A stretch of 64,000 nt of DNA from PWQG01 sp050486205 (GCA_050486205.1 JBJHCW010000006.1:1-64000); one strand, 5' to 3'; shown: positions 35,090-47,315, counted from the stretch's first letter. Notes: generated by a model not told the origin, from the sequence alone. Made by a program: numbers and translations.

Positions 35090-38000
35090 ATGAAAGACCT
35101 GCTGGGGTTGCTTAAGTCACAGACACAGACGGAAGAATTCGATTCGATTCGGATCGGTCTGGCATCACCTGAAATGATCCGCTCCTGGTCATTCGGAGAG
35201 GTCAAAAAGCCGGAAACCATCAACTACCGGACGTTCAAACCGGAACGTGATGGTCTTTTCTGTGCCAAGATTTTCGGGCCGGTAAAAGACTATGAATGCC
35301 TTTGCGGTAAGTACAAGCGCCTGAAGCACCGCGGTGTGATCTGCGAAAAATGTGGTGTTGAAGTCGCGCTGTCCAAGGTGCGTCGTGATCGCATGGGCCA
35401 CATCGAGCTGGCAAGCCCGGTTGCGCACATCTGGTTCCTGAAGTCCCTGCCTTCGCGTATTGGACTGTTGCTGGACATGACCCTGCGTGATATTGAACGG
35501 ATTCTGTACTTCGAATCATTTGTGGTCACTGACCCGGGCATGACAACGCTCGAAAAGGGCCAGTTGTTGACCGATGAGCAGTACTACGAGGCGATGGAAG
35601 AATTCAGCGATGAGTTCGAAGCCAAGATGGGTGCCGAAGCCGTCCAGGAGCTGATGAAGGATCTGAATCTGCCCTCGGAGATCCAGCGCCTGCGTGAGGA
35701 GATTCCGGCAACCAACTCGGAAACCAAGCTCAAGAAGCTGTCCAAGCGGCTCAAGTTGCTGGAAGCCTTTGCTGACTCGGGCAACAACCCGGAATGGATG
35801 ATCCTGACCGTTCTGCCAGTACTGCCGCCGGACCTGCGCCCGCTGGTACCGCTGGACGGTGGTCGCTTCGCGACCTCGGACCTGAACGATCTGTATCGTC
35901 GGGTGATCAACCGGAACAATCGCCTCAAGCGTCTGCTGGATCTGAACGCCCCTGACATTATTGTGCGTAACGAAAAGCGTATGTTGCAGGAGGCGGTAGA
36001 TGCCCTTCTGGACAACGGTCGTCGCGGCCGCGCCATTACAGGTTCCAACAAGCGCCCGCTGAAATCCCTGGCCGACATGATCAAGGGCAAGCAGGGCCGG
36101 TTCCGTCAGAACCTGCTCGGCAAGCGTGTGGACTACTCCGGCCGCTCGGTGATCGTGGTGGGTCCGACCCTCAAGTTGCACCAATGCGGTCTGCCCAAGA
36201 AAATGGCGCTGGAGCTGTTCAAACCATTCATTTTTGGCAAGCTCGAGCGTCGGGGTCTGGCAACCACGATCAAGGCTGCCAAGAAAATGGTTGAGCGCGA
36301 GACAGCTGAGGTCTGGGATATTCTGGCTGAAGTCATTCGTGAACATCCGGTGCTGCTCAACCGCGCACCGACGCTGCACCGTCTTGGTATCCAGGCATTC
36401 GAGCCTGTGCTGATTGAAGGCAAGGCCATCCAGCTTCATCCGCTGGTCTGTGCGGCCTACAACGCCGACTTTGACGGCGACCAGATGGCTGTCCACGTGC
36501 CGCTGACGCTGGAAGCCCAGCTGGAAGCGCGCACCCTGATGATGTCGACCAACAACATTCTGGCGCCTGCCAGTGGTGACCCCATTATCGTGCCTTCCCA
36601 GGACGTTGTGCTTGGTCTCTACTACATGACCCGCGAACGTGTGAATGCCAAGGGCGAAGGCATGGTGTTCAGTGATATGGCTGAAGTCCAGCGCGCCTAC
36701 GACACCGGGGCCGTGCATCTGCAGGCACGCATCAAGGCACGTATTGATGACTGGGATCTGGATGATGCCGGCGAACGGACGGCCATCCGACGGCTGACAG
36801 ACACCACTGTTGGTCGAGTGCTGATGTACAGCATAGTGCCCTCGGGCCTGCCGTTTTCCATGGTCAACCAGAAGATGGCCAAGAAGCAGATCTCCCAGAT
36901 CCTGAACGCCTGTTATCGAAACGTGGGCCTCAAGGAAACAGTGATTTTTGCTGACCAGCTGATGTATACCGGATACAAGTACTCCACCCGATCCGGTGCA
37001 TCCATTGGTGTCAACGACTTTGTGATTCCTGATGAGAAGGCAAAGATCATTGCCCGTGCCGATGCTGAGGTGGAAGAAATCGAAAACCAGTATGCCTCGG
37101 GTCTTGTGACGCAGGGTGAGAAGTACAACAAGGTCATTGATATATGGTCGCGTGCCAACGATCTGGTGGCCAAGTCCATGATGGAAGGGCTCTCCAAGGA
37201 AGCCGTGATCAACCGGGAAGGCAAGGAAGAGGAGCAGGAGTCGTTCAACTCTGTCTACATCTATGCTGACTCCGGCGCACGGGGGTCCCCGGCCCAGATT
37301 CGTCAGCTTGCCGGTATGCGTGGCCTGATGGCACGACCTGACGGCTCCATCATCGAAACGCCGATCACGGCAAACTTCCGTGAAGGTCTCAGTGTTGTGC
37401 AGTACTTCACGTCCACGCACGGTGCCCGAAAGGGTCTGGCGGATACGGCACTGAAGACAGCCAACTCCGGTTACCTGACACGCCGTCTGGTGGACATTTC
37501 CCAGGATCTGGTCATCACCGAGGAGGATTGTGGTACGCAGGAAGGTTTGCTGATTCGTCCCATCATTGAGGGCGGCGACATCATTGCACCGCTGGGTGAG
37601 CGCATTCTGGGTCGGGTTGTCATTCGTGAAGTGGTCAACGAGCGAACCGGAGAGGTGCTGGTCGAGGCCGGCCACCTGTTGACGGAGAAGGATGTAGAGC
37701 GCATCGAGCTGGCTGGTGTGGACGAAGTGCATGTGCGCTCTGCCATTACCTGTGAGACCCGTTTTGGTATCTGTCGTCAGTGTTACGGTCGTGACCTTGC
37801 CCGCGGGCACCTGGCCAATGTCGGTGAAGCCATCGGTGTGATTGCGGCGCAGTCCATCGGTGAGCCCGGTACACAGTTGACCATGCGCACGTTCCACATC
37901 GGTGGTGCGGCGTCACGTGCAACGGCCGCTGATAACGTACAGGTCAAGAACAAGGGCTCTGTGCAGCTGTTCAACATGAAGACGGTCGAGAACAACAAGG

Positions 38001-39313
38001 GCGAGCTGGTTGTGGTTTCACGCTCCGGCGAGCTGGTGGTCAGTGATGTATCCGGTCGCGAACGTGAAAAGTACAAGCTGCCCTATGGCGCCATTGTCCG
38101 GCTCAAGAAGGACAATGCTGTGGAAGCCGGTGATGTGGTGGCGACCTGGGATCCCCACACGCACCCGATCATCACCGAGGTGGCAGGTAAGGTGGCTTTT
38201 GCCAATATGGAGGAAGGTGTCACGGTCAAGCGTCAGACTGACGAGGTGACCGGCCTTTCCAGCCTTACAGTCATTGACCCGTCCGAGCGTCCGACGGCGG
38301 CCAAGGAGCTGCGGCCCGCGATCACCTTGCTGGACCAGAAGGGCAAGGAGTTGTGTATTCCGGGCACCAACGTGCCAGCGCACTACTTCCTGCCGGCTCA
38401 CGCAATTGTGGCCGTGAAAGATGGTGCGCCCATCAACGTGGGTGACATTCTGGCACGTATCCCGCAGGAAGGCTCGAAGACCCGCGATATTACCGGTGGT
38501 CTGCCACGGGTTGCGGACCTGTTCGAGGCGCGCAAGCCGAAAGAGCCGGCCATTCTGGCCGAAATCTCCGGCACGGTCAGCTTCGGCAAGGAAACCAAGG
38601 GCAAGCGTCGTCTCATCATCACACCGAAGGAAGGCGAGGCGCTGGATGATGGCAGCACACACTATGAGGTGCTGATACCCAAGTGGCGTACCCTGACGGT
38701 ATTCGAGGGTGAGAATATCGAGAAGGGCGAGGTCGTGTCCGATGGTCCGCCGTCGCCGCATGACATTCTGCGCCTCAAGGGTATTACGGCGTTGGCGGAA
38801 TACATCGTCAACGAAGTACAGGAGGTCTACCGGCTCCAGGGTGTGCGCATCAACGACAAACACATCGAGGTGATTGTGCGCCAGATGCTGCGTAAGGTGG
38901 AAATCACCGAAGCTGGCGATACGAGCTTCATCAAGGGTGAGCAGGCTTCCTTGCAGCAGGTCATCGAAGAGAATGAGCGTATGCGCAAGGACGGCAAGAT
39001 CGAGTCGCGTTTCGATCGGCTGCTGCTGGGTATCACCAAGGCGTCGCTGGCTACTGAGTCGTTTATCTCGGCTGCGTCCTTCCAGGAAACCACACGTGTG
39101 CTTACAGAGGCTGCCGTAACAGGCAAGCGCGACTATCTGCGTGGCCTGAAGGAGAACGTGGTAGTTGGTCGACTGATTCCTGCCGGTACCGGTCTGGCGT
39201 ACCACGAGTCGCGCAAGCGCCTGGCGGCGGCAAGGATCACTGAGGAAAGCACTGGTGTCAGTGCCAGTGATGTCGAGGCAGCATTGACCGAGGCGCTGAA
39301 GAGTGGCGGTTGA
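35090..39313 (+). CDS. rpoC: RNA polymerase beta' subunit
   Basis: A 1407-residue subunit, the same length as E. coli. The N-terminal zinc site is CLCGKYKRLKHRGVICEKCG (about 70-88). The magnesium-binding active site NADFDGDQM starts at about residue 458. A second zinc site CETRFGICRQCYGRD lies near 888. A terminator-like hairpin follows the stop. The long opposite-strand open frame here is a codon-bias shadow. Confidence 0.98.
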   Translation: MKDLLGLLKSQTQTEEFDSIRIGLASPEMIRSWSFGEVKKPETINYRTFKPERDGLFCAKIFGPVKDYECLCGKYKRLKHRGVICEKCGVEVALSKVRRDRMGHIELASPVAHIWFLKSLPSRIGLLLDMTLRDIERILYFESFVVTDPGMTTLEKGQLLTDEQYYEAMEEFSDEFEAKMGAEAVQELMKDLNLPSEIQRLREEIPATNSETKLKKLSKRLKLLEAFADSGNNPEWMILTVLPVLPPDLRPLVPLDGGRFATSDLNDLYRRVINRNNRLKRLLDLNAPDIIVRNEKRMLQEAVDALLDNGRRGRAITGSNKRPLKSLADMIKGKQGRFRQNLLGKRVDYSGRSVIVVGPTLKLHQCGLPKKMALELFKPFIFGKLERRGLATTIKAAKKMVERETAEVWDILAEVIREHPVLLNRAPTLHRLGIQAFEPVLIEGKAIQLHPLVCAAYNADFDGDQMAVHVPLTLEAQLEARTLMMSTNNILAPASGDPIIVPSQDVVLGLYYMTRERVNAKGEGMVFSDMAEVQRAYDTGAVHLQARIKARIDDWDLDDAGERTAIRRLTDTTVGRVLMYSIVPSGLPFSMVNQKMAKKQISQILNACYRNVGLKETVIFADQLMYTGYKYSTRSGASIGVNDFVIPDEKAKIIARADAEVEEIENQYASGLVTQGEKYNKVIDIWSRANDLVAKSMMEGLSKEAVINREGKEEEQESFNSVYIYADSGARGSPAQIRQLAGMRGLMARPDGSIIETPITANFREGLSVVQYFTSTHGARKGLADTALKTANSGYLTRRLVDISQDLVITEEDCGTQEGLLIRPIIEGGDIIAPLGERILGRVVIREVVNERTGEVLVEAGHLLTEKDVERIELAGVDEVHVRSAITCETRFGICRQCYGRDLARGHLANVGEAIGVIAAQSIGEPGTQLTMRTFHIGGAASRATAADNVQVKNKGSVQLFNMKTVENNKGELVVVSRSGELVVSDVSGREREKYKLPYGAIVRLKKDNAVEAGDVVATWDPHTHPIITEVAGKVAFANMEEGVTVKRQTDEVTGLSSLTVIDPSERPTAAKELRPAITLLDQKGKELCIPGTNVPAHYFLPAHAIVAVKDGAPINVGDILARIPQEGSKTRDITGGLPRVADLFEARKPKEPAILAEISGTVSFGKETKGKRRLIITPKEGEALDDGSTHYEVLIPKWRTLTVFEGENIEKGEVVSDGPPSPHDILRLKGITALAEYIVNEVQEVYRLQGVRINDKHIEVIVRQMLRKVEITEAGDTSFIKGEQASLQQVIEENERMRKDGKIESRFDRLLLGITKASLATESFISAASFQETTRVLTEAAVTGKRDYLRGLKENVVVGRLIPAGTGLAYHESRKRLAAARITEESTGVSASDVEAALTEALKSGG

Positions 39314-39346
39314 GGCGGTGGCCCCGGCCAATTTCAGTTGACTGGA

Positions 39347-39379
39347 GGGTGCGAGATCATTAAACTCTCGCATCCTTTA
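39347..39379 (+). terminator. Terminator after rpoC
   Basis: GGGTGCGAGA (39347-39356) pairs with TCTCGCATCC (39366-39375) with one G-T pair and a 9-base loop, followed by TTTATATT. It separates rpoBC from the str operon; the remaining 155 bases before rpsL hold no gene. Confidence 0.75.
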
Positions 39380-39533
39380 TATTCGGCTTTTTGCCGCGGT
39401 CTGTCCATTGTGTGACGGCGGCGAGTCAACAGTCGGTTCGGGCCATGCCCGGAAAGCGGAATTATTCACGCTGTTTACAGAATGAACAGAACGTAGATCA
39501 ATAAAGATCCAAGGATCAGTGTAGGAGTATTTG

Positions 39534-39905
39534 ATGGCAACTATCAACCAGTTGGTGCGCAAGCCGCGCAAGAGCAAGGTCGTCAAGAGTGACGTGCCGG
39601 CTCTGCAGGGCTGTCCGCAAAAGCGTGGTGTGTGTACCCGTGTATACACAACAACGCCGAAGAAGCCGAACTCTGCACTGCGTAAGGTATGCCGGGTGCG
39701 CCTGACCAATGGTTATGAGGTCACTTCCTATATTGGAGGTGAAGGCCATAATCTTCAGGAGCACTCTGTTGTACTGATTCGCGGTGGCCGGGTTAAAGAC
39801 CTGCCGGGTGTGCGTTATCACACCGTGCGCGGTAGCCTGGATACCTCCGGTGTGTCCGCCCGCCGGCAGGGTCGCTCCAAGTACGGTGCCAAGCGACCCA
39901 AGTAA
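39534..39905 (+). CDS. rpsL: 30S ribosomal protein S12
   Basis: A 123-residue decoding-centre protein. TTTPKKPNSALRK and GRVKDLPGVRYH carry the lysines whose mutation gives streptomycin resistance; both are wild type. The ATG at 39534 has TAGGAG upstream; the TTG at 39531 was not used. First gene of the str operon rpsL-rpsG-fusA-tuf. Confidence 0.97.
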   Translation: MATINQLVRKPRKSKVVKSDVPALQGCPQKRGVCTRVYTTTPKKPNSALRKVCRVRLTNGYEVTSYIGGEGHNLQEHSVVLIRGGRVKDLPGVRYHTVRGSLDTSGVSARRQGRSKYGAKRPK

Positions 39906-40036
39906 CAGCATTTTGAAGGCGCAGTATCACGGGTCAGCCCAGAAGGGTTGGCCTGTTTTTTATCAGCAAAGTCAGTAAGGCCATGTGCCCGGTTGAGACC
40001 GGGGAATCATGGAATACCCTGAATGGAGAGCCAGTC

Positions 40037-40507
40037 ATGCCAAGAAGACGCGAAGTCCCGAAACGTGAAGTATTGCCAGATGCCAAATACGGCAGCAAAG
40101 TGCTGGCCAAGTTCATGAACCATGTGATGGAGAGCGGCAAGAAATCTGTTGCCGAGCGCATCGTTTATGGCGCCCTTGATGGTGTCAAACAGAAAACCGG
40201 GGGCGATCCACTGGAGGCCTTCGAAGCGGCCCTTGAGGCTATCGCGCCGATGGTCGAGGTGAAATCCCGCCGCGTTGGTGGTGCGACCTACCAGGTGCCG
40301 GTTGAAGTGCGGCCCGAGCGTCGCAATGCTCTCGCCATGCGCTGGTTGGTGGAGCACGCGCGCAAGCGCGGCGAGAAATCAATGGCATTGCGCCTGGCTG
40401 GCGAGATCAGTGATGCATCGCAGGGCCGTGGCAGCGCAGTCAAAAAGCGTGAAGACGTGCATCGCATGGCAGAGGCCAACAAGGCGTTCTCGCACTACCG
40501 CTTCTGA
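40037..40507 (+). CDS. rpsG: 30S ribosomal protein S7
   Basis: A 156-residue protein, the common length. It nucleates assembly of the 30S head and contacts the E site. MPRRREVPKREVLPDAKYGS and RRVGGATYQVPVEVRPERR are conserved. In E. coli S7 represses the str operon through the rpsL-rpsG gap, here 131 bases. The start at 40037 was chosen over the GTG at 39983 on family length. Confidence 0.97.
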   Translation: MPRRREVPKREVLPDAKYGSKVLAKFMNHVMESGKKSVAERIVYGALDGVKQKTGGDPLEAFEAALEAIAPMVEVKSRRVGGATYQVPVEVRPERRNALAMRWLVEHARKRGEKSMALRLAGEISDASQGRGSAVKKREDVHRMAEANKAFSHYRF

Positions 40508-40551
40508 TTACCGATTCCAGTTCATTCAATTACTAAGACATAGGTGCAATT

Positions 40552-42642
<2,091 letters not shown>

Positions 42643-42671
42643 AAATACCAATTTGAAAACGAGGTGATATT

Positions 42672-43865
42672 GTGGCGAAGGCAAAGTTTGAAAGAAACAA
42701 GCCCCACGTAAACGTGGGCACCATTGGACACGTGGACCACGGCAAGACAACGTTGACGGCGGCGCTCACGCGTGTGTGTCACGAGTTGTGGGGCGGTGGT
42801 GAGGCGCGTGCGTTTGATCAGATCGACAACGCACCGGAAGAGCGCGAGCGTGGTATCACGATTGCGACCTCACACGTTGAGTACGATTCGCCCGAACGCC
42901 ACTACGCGCACGTTGACTGCCCGGGCCACGCTGACTATGTGAAGAACATGATCACCGGTGCGGCGCAGATGGATGGCGCGATCCTGGTGGTTTCCGCTGC
43001 CGACGGTCCGATGCCGCAGACGCGCGAGCACATTCTGCTGTCCCGCCAGGTGGGTGTACCCTACATTGTTGTGTTCATGAACAAGGCGGACATGGTTGAT
43101 GACGCCGAGCTTCTGGAGCTGGTGGAGATGGAAGTGCGTGAACTGCTGGACGTTTACGAGTTTCCGGGCGACGACACGCCGATCATCATCGGCAGCGCGC
43201 TCAAGGCCCTGGAAGGGGATACCTCTGACATTGGCATGCCGGCGGTCCAGAAGCTGGTTGAGACACTGGATTCGTACATCCCCCAGCCCGAGCGAGACAT
43301 TGACAAGCCGTTCCTGCTGCCGATCGAGGACGTGTTCTCGATCTCCGGTCGCGGTACAGTGGTTACCGGCCGTGTAGAGCGTGGCATCGTGAAGGTGGGT
43401 GACGAGCTGGAGATTGTAGGTCTGAAGGACACGACCAAGACGGTCTGCACCGGTGTTGAGATGTTCCGCAAGATGCTGGACGAAGGTCGGGCTGGCGAGA
43501 ACGTGGGTGTGCTGCTGCGCGGCACCAAGCGTGAAGACGTGGAGCGTGGTCAGGTGTTGTCCAAGCCGGGCACCATCACGCCGCACACCAAGTTTGAGGG
43601 TGAGGTTTACGTGCTGAGCAAGGAGGAGGGTGGTCGTCACACGCCGTTCTTCAAGGGTTACCGCCCGCAGTTCTACTTCCGCACCACGGATGTGACCGGT
43701 GCGGTAGAGTTGCCCGAAGGCGTGGAAATGGTGATGCCGGGTGACAACCTGAAGTTTGATGTTACCCTGATAGCCCCGATTGCGATGGACGAAGGTCTGC
43801 GCTTTGCGGTACGCGAAGGTGGCCGCACAGTGGGCGCTGGCGTGGTATCCAAGATCAAAGAGTAA
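42672..43865 (+). CDS. tuf: Elongation factor Tu (copy 2)
   Basis: A 397-residue protein identical to copy 1 at 25972. It starts with GTG where copy 1 has ATG, preceded by GAGGTGATATT. Over the gene only the start codon and two silent bases (43838 and 43841 side) differ in the lines compared, while the flanks are unrelated. This is the tufA position at the end of the str operon. A strong terminator follows. Confidence 0.98.
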   Translation: MAKAKFERNKPHVNVGTIGHVDHGKTTLTAALTRVCHELWGGGEARAFDQIDNAPEERERGITIATSHVEYDSPERHYAHVDCPGHADYVKNMITGAAQMDGAILVVSAADGPMPQTREHILLSRQVGVPYIVVFMNKADMVDDAELLELVEMEVRELLDVYEFPGDDTPIIIGSALKALEGDTSDIGMPAVQKLVETLDSYIPQPERDIDKPFLLPIEDVFSISGRGTVVTGRVERGIVKVGDELEIVGLKDTTKTVCTGVEMFRKMLDEGRAGENVGVLLRGTKREDVERGQVLSKPGTITPHTKFEGEVYVLSKEEGGRHTPFFKGYRPQFYFRTTDVTGAVELPEGVEMVMPGDNLKFDVTLIAPIAMDEGLRFAVREGGRTVGAGVVSKIKE

Positions 43866-43876
43866 GTGCTTTCCGG

Positions 43877-43909
43877 AGCGGGGGTCCAAACAGGGACCCC
43901 CGCTTTTTT
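43877..43909 (+). terminator. Terminator of the str operon
   Basis: AGCGGGGGTCC (43877-43887) and GGACCCCCGCT (43894-43904) form a perfect 11-bp stem with a 6-base loop, followed by TTTTTT. Confidence 0.95.
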
Positions 43910-43960
43910 GTACCCGGCATTTTCGGGTTGCTCGTCAGGCAAGATTTATCCTGTTTTTCC

Positions 43961-43989
43961 TTGACAGGGGAAGGCTCCAACCTTAGAAT
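43961..43989 (+). promoter_or_regulatory. Sigma-70 promoter of the S10 operon
   Basis: TTGACA (43961-43966), exactly 17 bases, TAGAAT (43984-43989). It lies after the str terminator and about 89 bases before rpsJ, leaving an untranslated leader of about 80 bases. From here no terminator is seen until after rplQ. Confidence 0.88.
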
Positions 43990-44077
43990 TCCGCTTCCCA
44001 TTTTCCGGTGCTGAGCGGGGTGGGGCACAGCAAATTGTAACTATTTAATTTGAAAAGTTTTTTGGAGAGTAGAGTAG

Positions 44078-44389
44078 ATGCAGAGTCAGCGTATCAGAAT
44101 CCGGCTGAAAGCCTTTGATCATCGGCTGATCGATCAGTCTACTCAGGAGATCGTCGACACGGCGAAACGAACCGGCGCCCAGGTGCGCGGTCCGATTCCG
44201 TTGCCGACCAATAGGGAGCGCCATACCATCCTTATTTCTCCCCACGTTAACAAGGACGCGCGTGATCAGTACGAAATCCGTACCCACAAGCGTCTGCTGG
44301 ATATCGTCGAGCCCACCGAGAAGACTGTGGATGCCTTGATGAAGCTTGATCTTGCTGCCGGCGTAGAGGTGCAGATCAGTCTCGGCTAG
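44078..44389 (+). CDS. rpsJ: 30S ribosomal protein S10
   Basis: A 103-residue protein, identical in length to E. coli S10/NusE. Conserved parts are IRIRLKAFDHRLIDQST and GPIPLPTNRERHTILISPHV. It sits in the 30S head and also serves in antitermination with NusB. TTGGAGAG precedes the ATG. A 191-base gap without a gene separates it from rplC, longer than usual for this operon. Confidence 0.97.
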   Translation: MQSQRIRIRLKAFDHRLIDQSTQEIVDTAKRTGAQVRGPIPLPTNRERHTILISPHVNKDARDQYEIRTHKRLLDIVEPTEKTVDALMKLDLAAGVEVQISLG

Positions 44390-44580
44390 TTTTTCCGGCC
44401 CAGTCGCATAACAAGGTGTGCGGCGGGTCTGCAGCGATTCCATCGGTTCTTCTGAAAAAGGGATCGGTTTTTTTCTGAAAATGTGTGCTGCGGAAAGTGC
44501 CATGTTTGCCCGTAGCAGACTCGGTGTAATGCTTTAGCAGCCATAGCGGGTTTGAGCCCCGTACACGAGAGGTTTTAAAG

Positions 44581-45234
44581 ATGTCGATTGGTTTGGTCGG
44601 TCGAAAGAGCGGCATGACTCGCGTATTCACTGAATCCGGTGATTCCGTCCCGGTGACGGTCGTGGAAGTCAGCCCGAACAGGGTAACCCAGGTCAAAACC
44701 CAGGAGCTGGACGGCTATAGTGCCATCCAGGTCACAGCGGGTTCGCGCAAGGCGAATCGCGTGGGCAAGTCCATGGCGGGTCATTTCGCCAAGGCGGGCT
44801 CCGAAGCTGGTGACGGTCTCTGGGAATTCCGTGCCGAGGCGCAGGAGCTTTCCGAGCTGGCGCCGGGCGCCGAGCTCACGGTTACACTGTTTGCCGAAGG
44901 ACAGAAGGTGGATGTCACCGGAACGTCCAAGGGCAAGGGTTTTGCTGGTGTCATCAAGCGACACAATTTCAGCATGCAGGACGCTACTCACGGTAACTCA
45001 CTCTCCCATCGTGCTCCCGGCTCCATTGGCCAATGCCAGACACCCGGTCGTGTCTGGAAAGGCAAGAAGATGGCTGGCCATATGGGCAGTGTCCGCGTGA
45101 CCACACAAAGCCTGGAAATTGTTCGTGTAGACACGGACAACAATCTGTTGCTGGTCAAGGGAGCTATCCCGGGTGCCACAGGTTCCAGAGTTATTGTGCG
45201 TCCTTCCGTTAAAGCATCAGATACCAAGGGGTAA
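44581..45234 (+). CDS. rplC: 50S ribosomal protein L3
   Basis: A 217-residue protein starting MSIGLVGRKSGMTRVFTESG. The central loop HGNSLSHRAPGSIGQCQTPG reaches toward the peptidyl transferase centre and includes the glutamine that PrmB methylates. Slightly longer than E. coli L3 (209). rplD follows 3 bases later. Confidence 0.97.
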   Translation: MSIGLVGRKSGMTRVFTESGDSVPVTVVEVSPNRVTQVKTQELDGYSAIQVTAGSRKANRVGKSMAGHFAKAGSEAGDGLWEFRAEAQELSELAPGAELTVTLFAEGQKVDVTGTSKGKGFAGVIKRHNFSMQDATHGNSLSHRAPGSIGQCQTPGRVWKGKKMAGHMGSVRVTTQSLEIVRVDTDNNLLLVKGAIPGATGSRVIVRPSVKASDTKG

Positions 45235-45237
45235 GCA

Positions 45238-45855
45238 ATGGAGCTGAATGTTGCAAAACCCGGTAACAAAGCGGGTGAAAAGATTTCGATTTCCGACGAG
45301 ACCTTTGGTCGGGAATTCAATGAGTCACTGGTTCACCAGGCTGTAGTTACCTACATGGCGGGCGCCCGACAAGGCACTGCCAAGCAGAAAACCCGGTCCG
45401 AAGTCAGTGGCGGCGGTCGTAAGCCCTGGCGCCAGAAGGGTACCGGTCGCGCACGAGCCGGCACCATCCGCAGCCCGATCTGGCGCAGCGGCGGGGTCAC
45501 GTTTGCTGCGCGTCCACGGGACTACACCAAAAAGCTCAACAAGAAAATGTATCGCGGTGCGATGCGCTCGATTCTGTCCGAGCTGCTGCGTCAGGATCGG
45601 TTGCTGGTGGTAGAGGACTTTGCCATCGAATCGCACAAGACGCGTGAGCTGGTTGGCAAGTTGAAAGATTTTGCGCTGGACAACGTGCTGATTGTAGCTG
45701 ATGAAGTCTCGGAGAATCTGTACCTGGCGTCACGAAACCTACACAAGGTTGACGTGCTGGACGCCAATGGTCTGGATCCTGTCAGCCTCATCGGTTTCGA
45801 GAAGGTGCTGATGACAGTGCCGGCGCTGAAAAAGGTTGAGGAGATGCTGGCATGA
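45238..45855 (+). CDS. rplD: 50S ribosomal protein L4
   Basis: A 205-residue protein with the long loop GGRKPWRQKGTGRARAGTIR that lines the exit tunnel. In E. coli L4 also represses the S10 operon by binding the leader; the short leader here has no clear matching hairpin. Its stop overlaps rplW by 4 bases. Confidence 0.97.
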   Translation: MELNVAKPGNKAGEKISISDETFGREFNESLVHQAVVTYMAGARQGTAKQKTRSEVSGGGRKPWRQKGTGRARAGTIRSPIWRSGGVTFAARPRDYTKKLNKKMYRGAMRSILSELLRQDRLLVVEDFAIESHKTRELVGKLKDFALDNVLIVADEVSENLYLASRNLHKVDVLDANGLDPVSLIGFEKVLMTVPALKKVEEMLA

Positions 45856-46151
45856 ACAACGAAAGACTGTACACAGTGATTCTCGGCCCGCATGTGTCTG
45901 AAAAGACAGCCATCATGGCCGATGCTCACAACCAGATTGCTTTCAAGGTTGCCATTGACGCCACCAAGGCAGAGATTCGCCAGGCCGTGGAGAAGTTGTT
46001 CGATGTGACGGTTGAAGAGCTCCAGGTGCTGAACGTCAAGGGCAAGACCAAGCGCACAGCGCGAGGCAAGCAGCGAAAAAAATCCAATTGGAAAAAGGCT
46101 TATGTAAAGCTGGCACAAGGTCAGGAAATTGACTTTGTGGAGCTGGCATAA
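45852..46151 (+). CDS. rplW: 50S ribosomal protein L23
   Basis: A 99-residue protein with GPHVSEKTAIMAD near the start and the loop NVKGKTKRTARGKQRKKSNW. It sits at the tunnel exit and docks trigger factor and SRP. The ATGA overlap with rplD couples translation. Confidence 0.97.
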   Translation: MNNERLYTVILGPHVSEKTAIMADAHNQIAFKVAIDATKAEIRQAVEKLFDVTVEELQVLNVKGKTKRTARGKQRKKSNWKKAYVKLAQGQEIDFVELA

Positions 46152-46166
46152 GGAAGGTTGACAGTT

Positions 46167-46997
46167 ATGGCAGTTGTTAAGTGTAAACCAACATCGCCCG
46201 GACGCCGTTTTGTCGTCAAGGTTGTAAACCCTGACCTGCATAAAGGCCAGCCCCATGGGGCATTGGTGGCAAGCAAGTCCCGAACCGGCGGTCGCAACAA
46301 TAACGGTCGTATCACCACCCGTCACGTTGGTGGTGGTCACAAGCAGAAGTATCGCATCATTGATTTCCGTCGCAACAAGGACGGAATTCCGGCACGAGTC
46401 GAGCGGCTGGAGTACGATCCCAATCGTACTGCCAACATTGCGCTGCTGGTCTACGCTGACGGTGAGCGACGGTACATTATTGCGCCCAAGGGTGTGGCAG
46501 CCGGCGACCAGGTCATTTCCGGTCAGGATGCGCCGATCAAGGTCGGTAACTGCCTGCCGCTGCGTAATGTTCCGCTTGGCAGCACGGTACATTGTGTTGA
46601 GCTCAAGCCTGGCAAGGGCGCGCAGATTGCCCGCAGTGCCGGTACGTCCGTGCAGCTGGTAGCCAAAGAAGGTAACTACGTCACGCTGCGACTTCGGTCA
46701 GGCGAGACACGCAAGGTGCTGGCTGATTGCCGCGCGGCGCTGGGTGAGGTCTCCAACGGAGAGCACAGCCTGCGTTCACTTGGCAAGGCCGGTGCCAGCC
46801 GCTGGCGCGGTATCCGCCCGACGGTCCGCGGCGTGGTCATGAACCCGGTGGATCACCCGCACGGTGGTGGTGAAGGCCGTACCTCCGGTGGACGTCATCC
46901 GGTGACGCCATGGGGTCGCCCGACAAAGGGTTACAAGACACGAAAGAACAAGCGGACGTCCAGCATGATTGTGCGTCGCAGAAACGCCAGCCGCTAA
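46167..46997 (+). CDS. rplB: 50S ribosomal protein L2
   Basis: A 276-residue protein of the peptidyl-transferase region. The C-terminal VMNPVDHPHGGGEGRTSGGR contains the conserved histidine loop. Start at the ATG 46167, after AAGGAAGG; the upstream ATG at 46158 would add three residues. It lies 15 bases after rplW. Confidence 0.97.
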   Translation: MAVVKCKPTSPGRRFVVKVVNPDLHKGQPHGALVASKSRTGGRNNNGRITTRHVGGGHKQKYRIIDFRRNKDGIPARVERLEYDPNRTANIALLVYADGERRYIIAPKGVAAGDQVISGQDAPIKVGNCLPLRNVPLGSTVHCVELKPGKGAQIARSAGTSVQLVAKEGNYVTLRLRSGETRKVLADCRAALGEVSNGEHSLRSLGKAGASRWRGIRPTVRGVVMNPVDHPHGGGEGRTSGGRHPVTPWGRPTKGYKTRKNKRTSSMIVRRRNASR

Positions 46998-47022
46998 CGG
47001 TTAACAGACAGAGGTAAGTAAA

Positions 47023-47298
47023 GTGCCACGTTCACTGAAAAAAGGTCCATTTATTGACCTTCATTTGATGAAGAAAGTGCAGGTAGCCCAGGAGAAGAAC
47101 GACAAGCGTCCGATCAAGACATGGTCGCGTCGCTCGATGGTATCTCCGGATATGCTTGGTCTCACGATTGCCGTTCATAACGGCAAGGACCACGTGCCTG
47201 TGTTTGTTACGGAAGATATGGTTGGCCACAAGCTTGGTGAATTCGCGCTGACCAGAAACTATCGTGGCCACGTCGCTGACAAGAAAGCCAAGCGCTGA
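47023..47298 (+). CDS. rpsS: 30S ribosomal protein S19
   Basis: A 91-residue protein starting PRSLKKGPFIDLHLMKKVQ after a GTG codon. KTWSRRSMVSPDMLG and GHKLGEFALTRNYRGH are conserved. It forms the 30S head with S13. GAGGTAAG precedes the start. Confidence 0.97.
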   Translation: MPRSLKKGPFIDLHLMKKVQVAQEKNDKRPIKTWSRRSMVSPDMLGLTIAVHNGKDHVPVFVTEDMVGHKLGEFALTRNYRGHVADKKAKR

Positions 47299-47315
47299 TA
47301 AACGGGGACAAGAAG

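Noticed and set aside
35516..37897. A 793-codon open frame on the minus strand opposite rpoC
   Set aside because: It lies wholly antisense to a complete rpoC and has no recognisable motif. Strong codon bias in highly expressed genes leaves such frames open.
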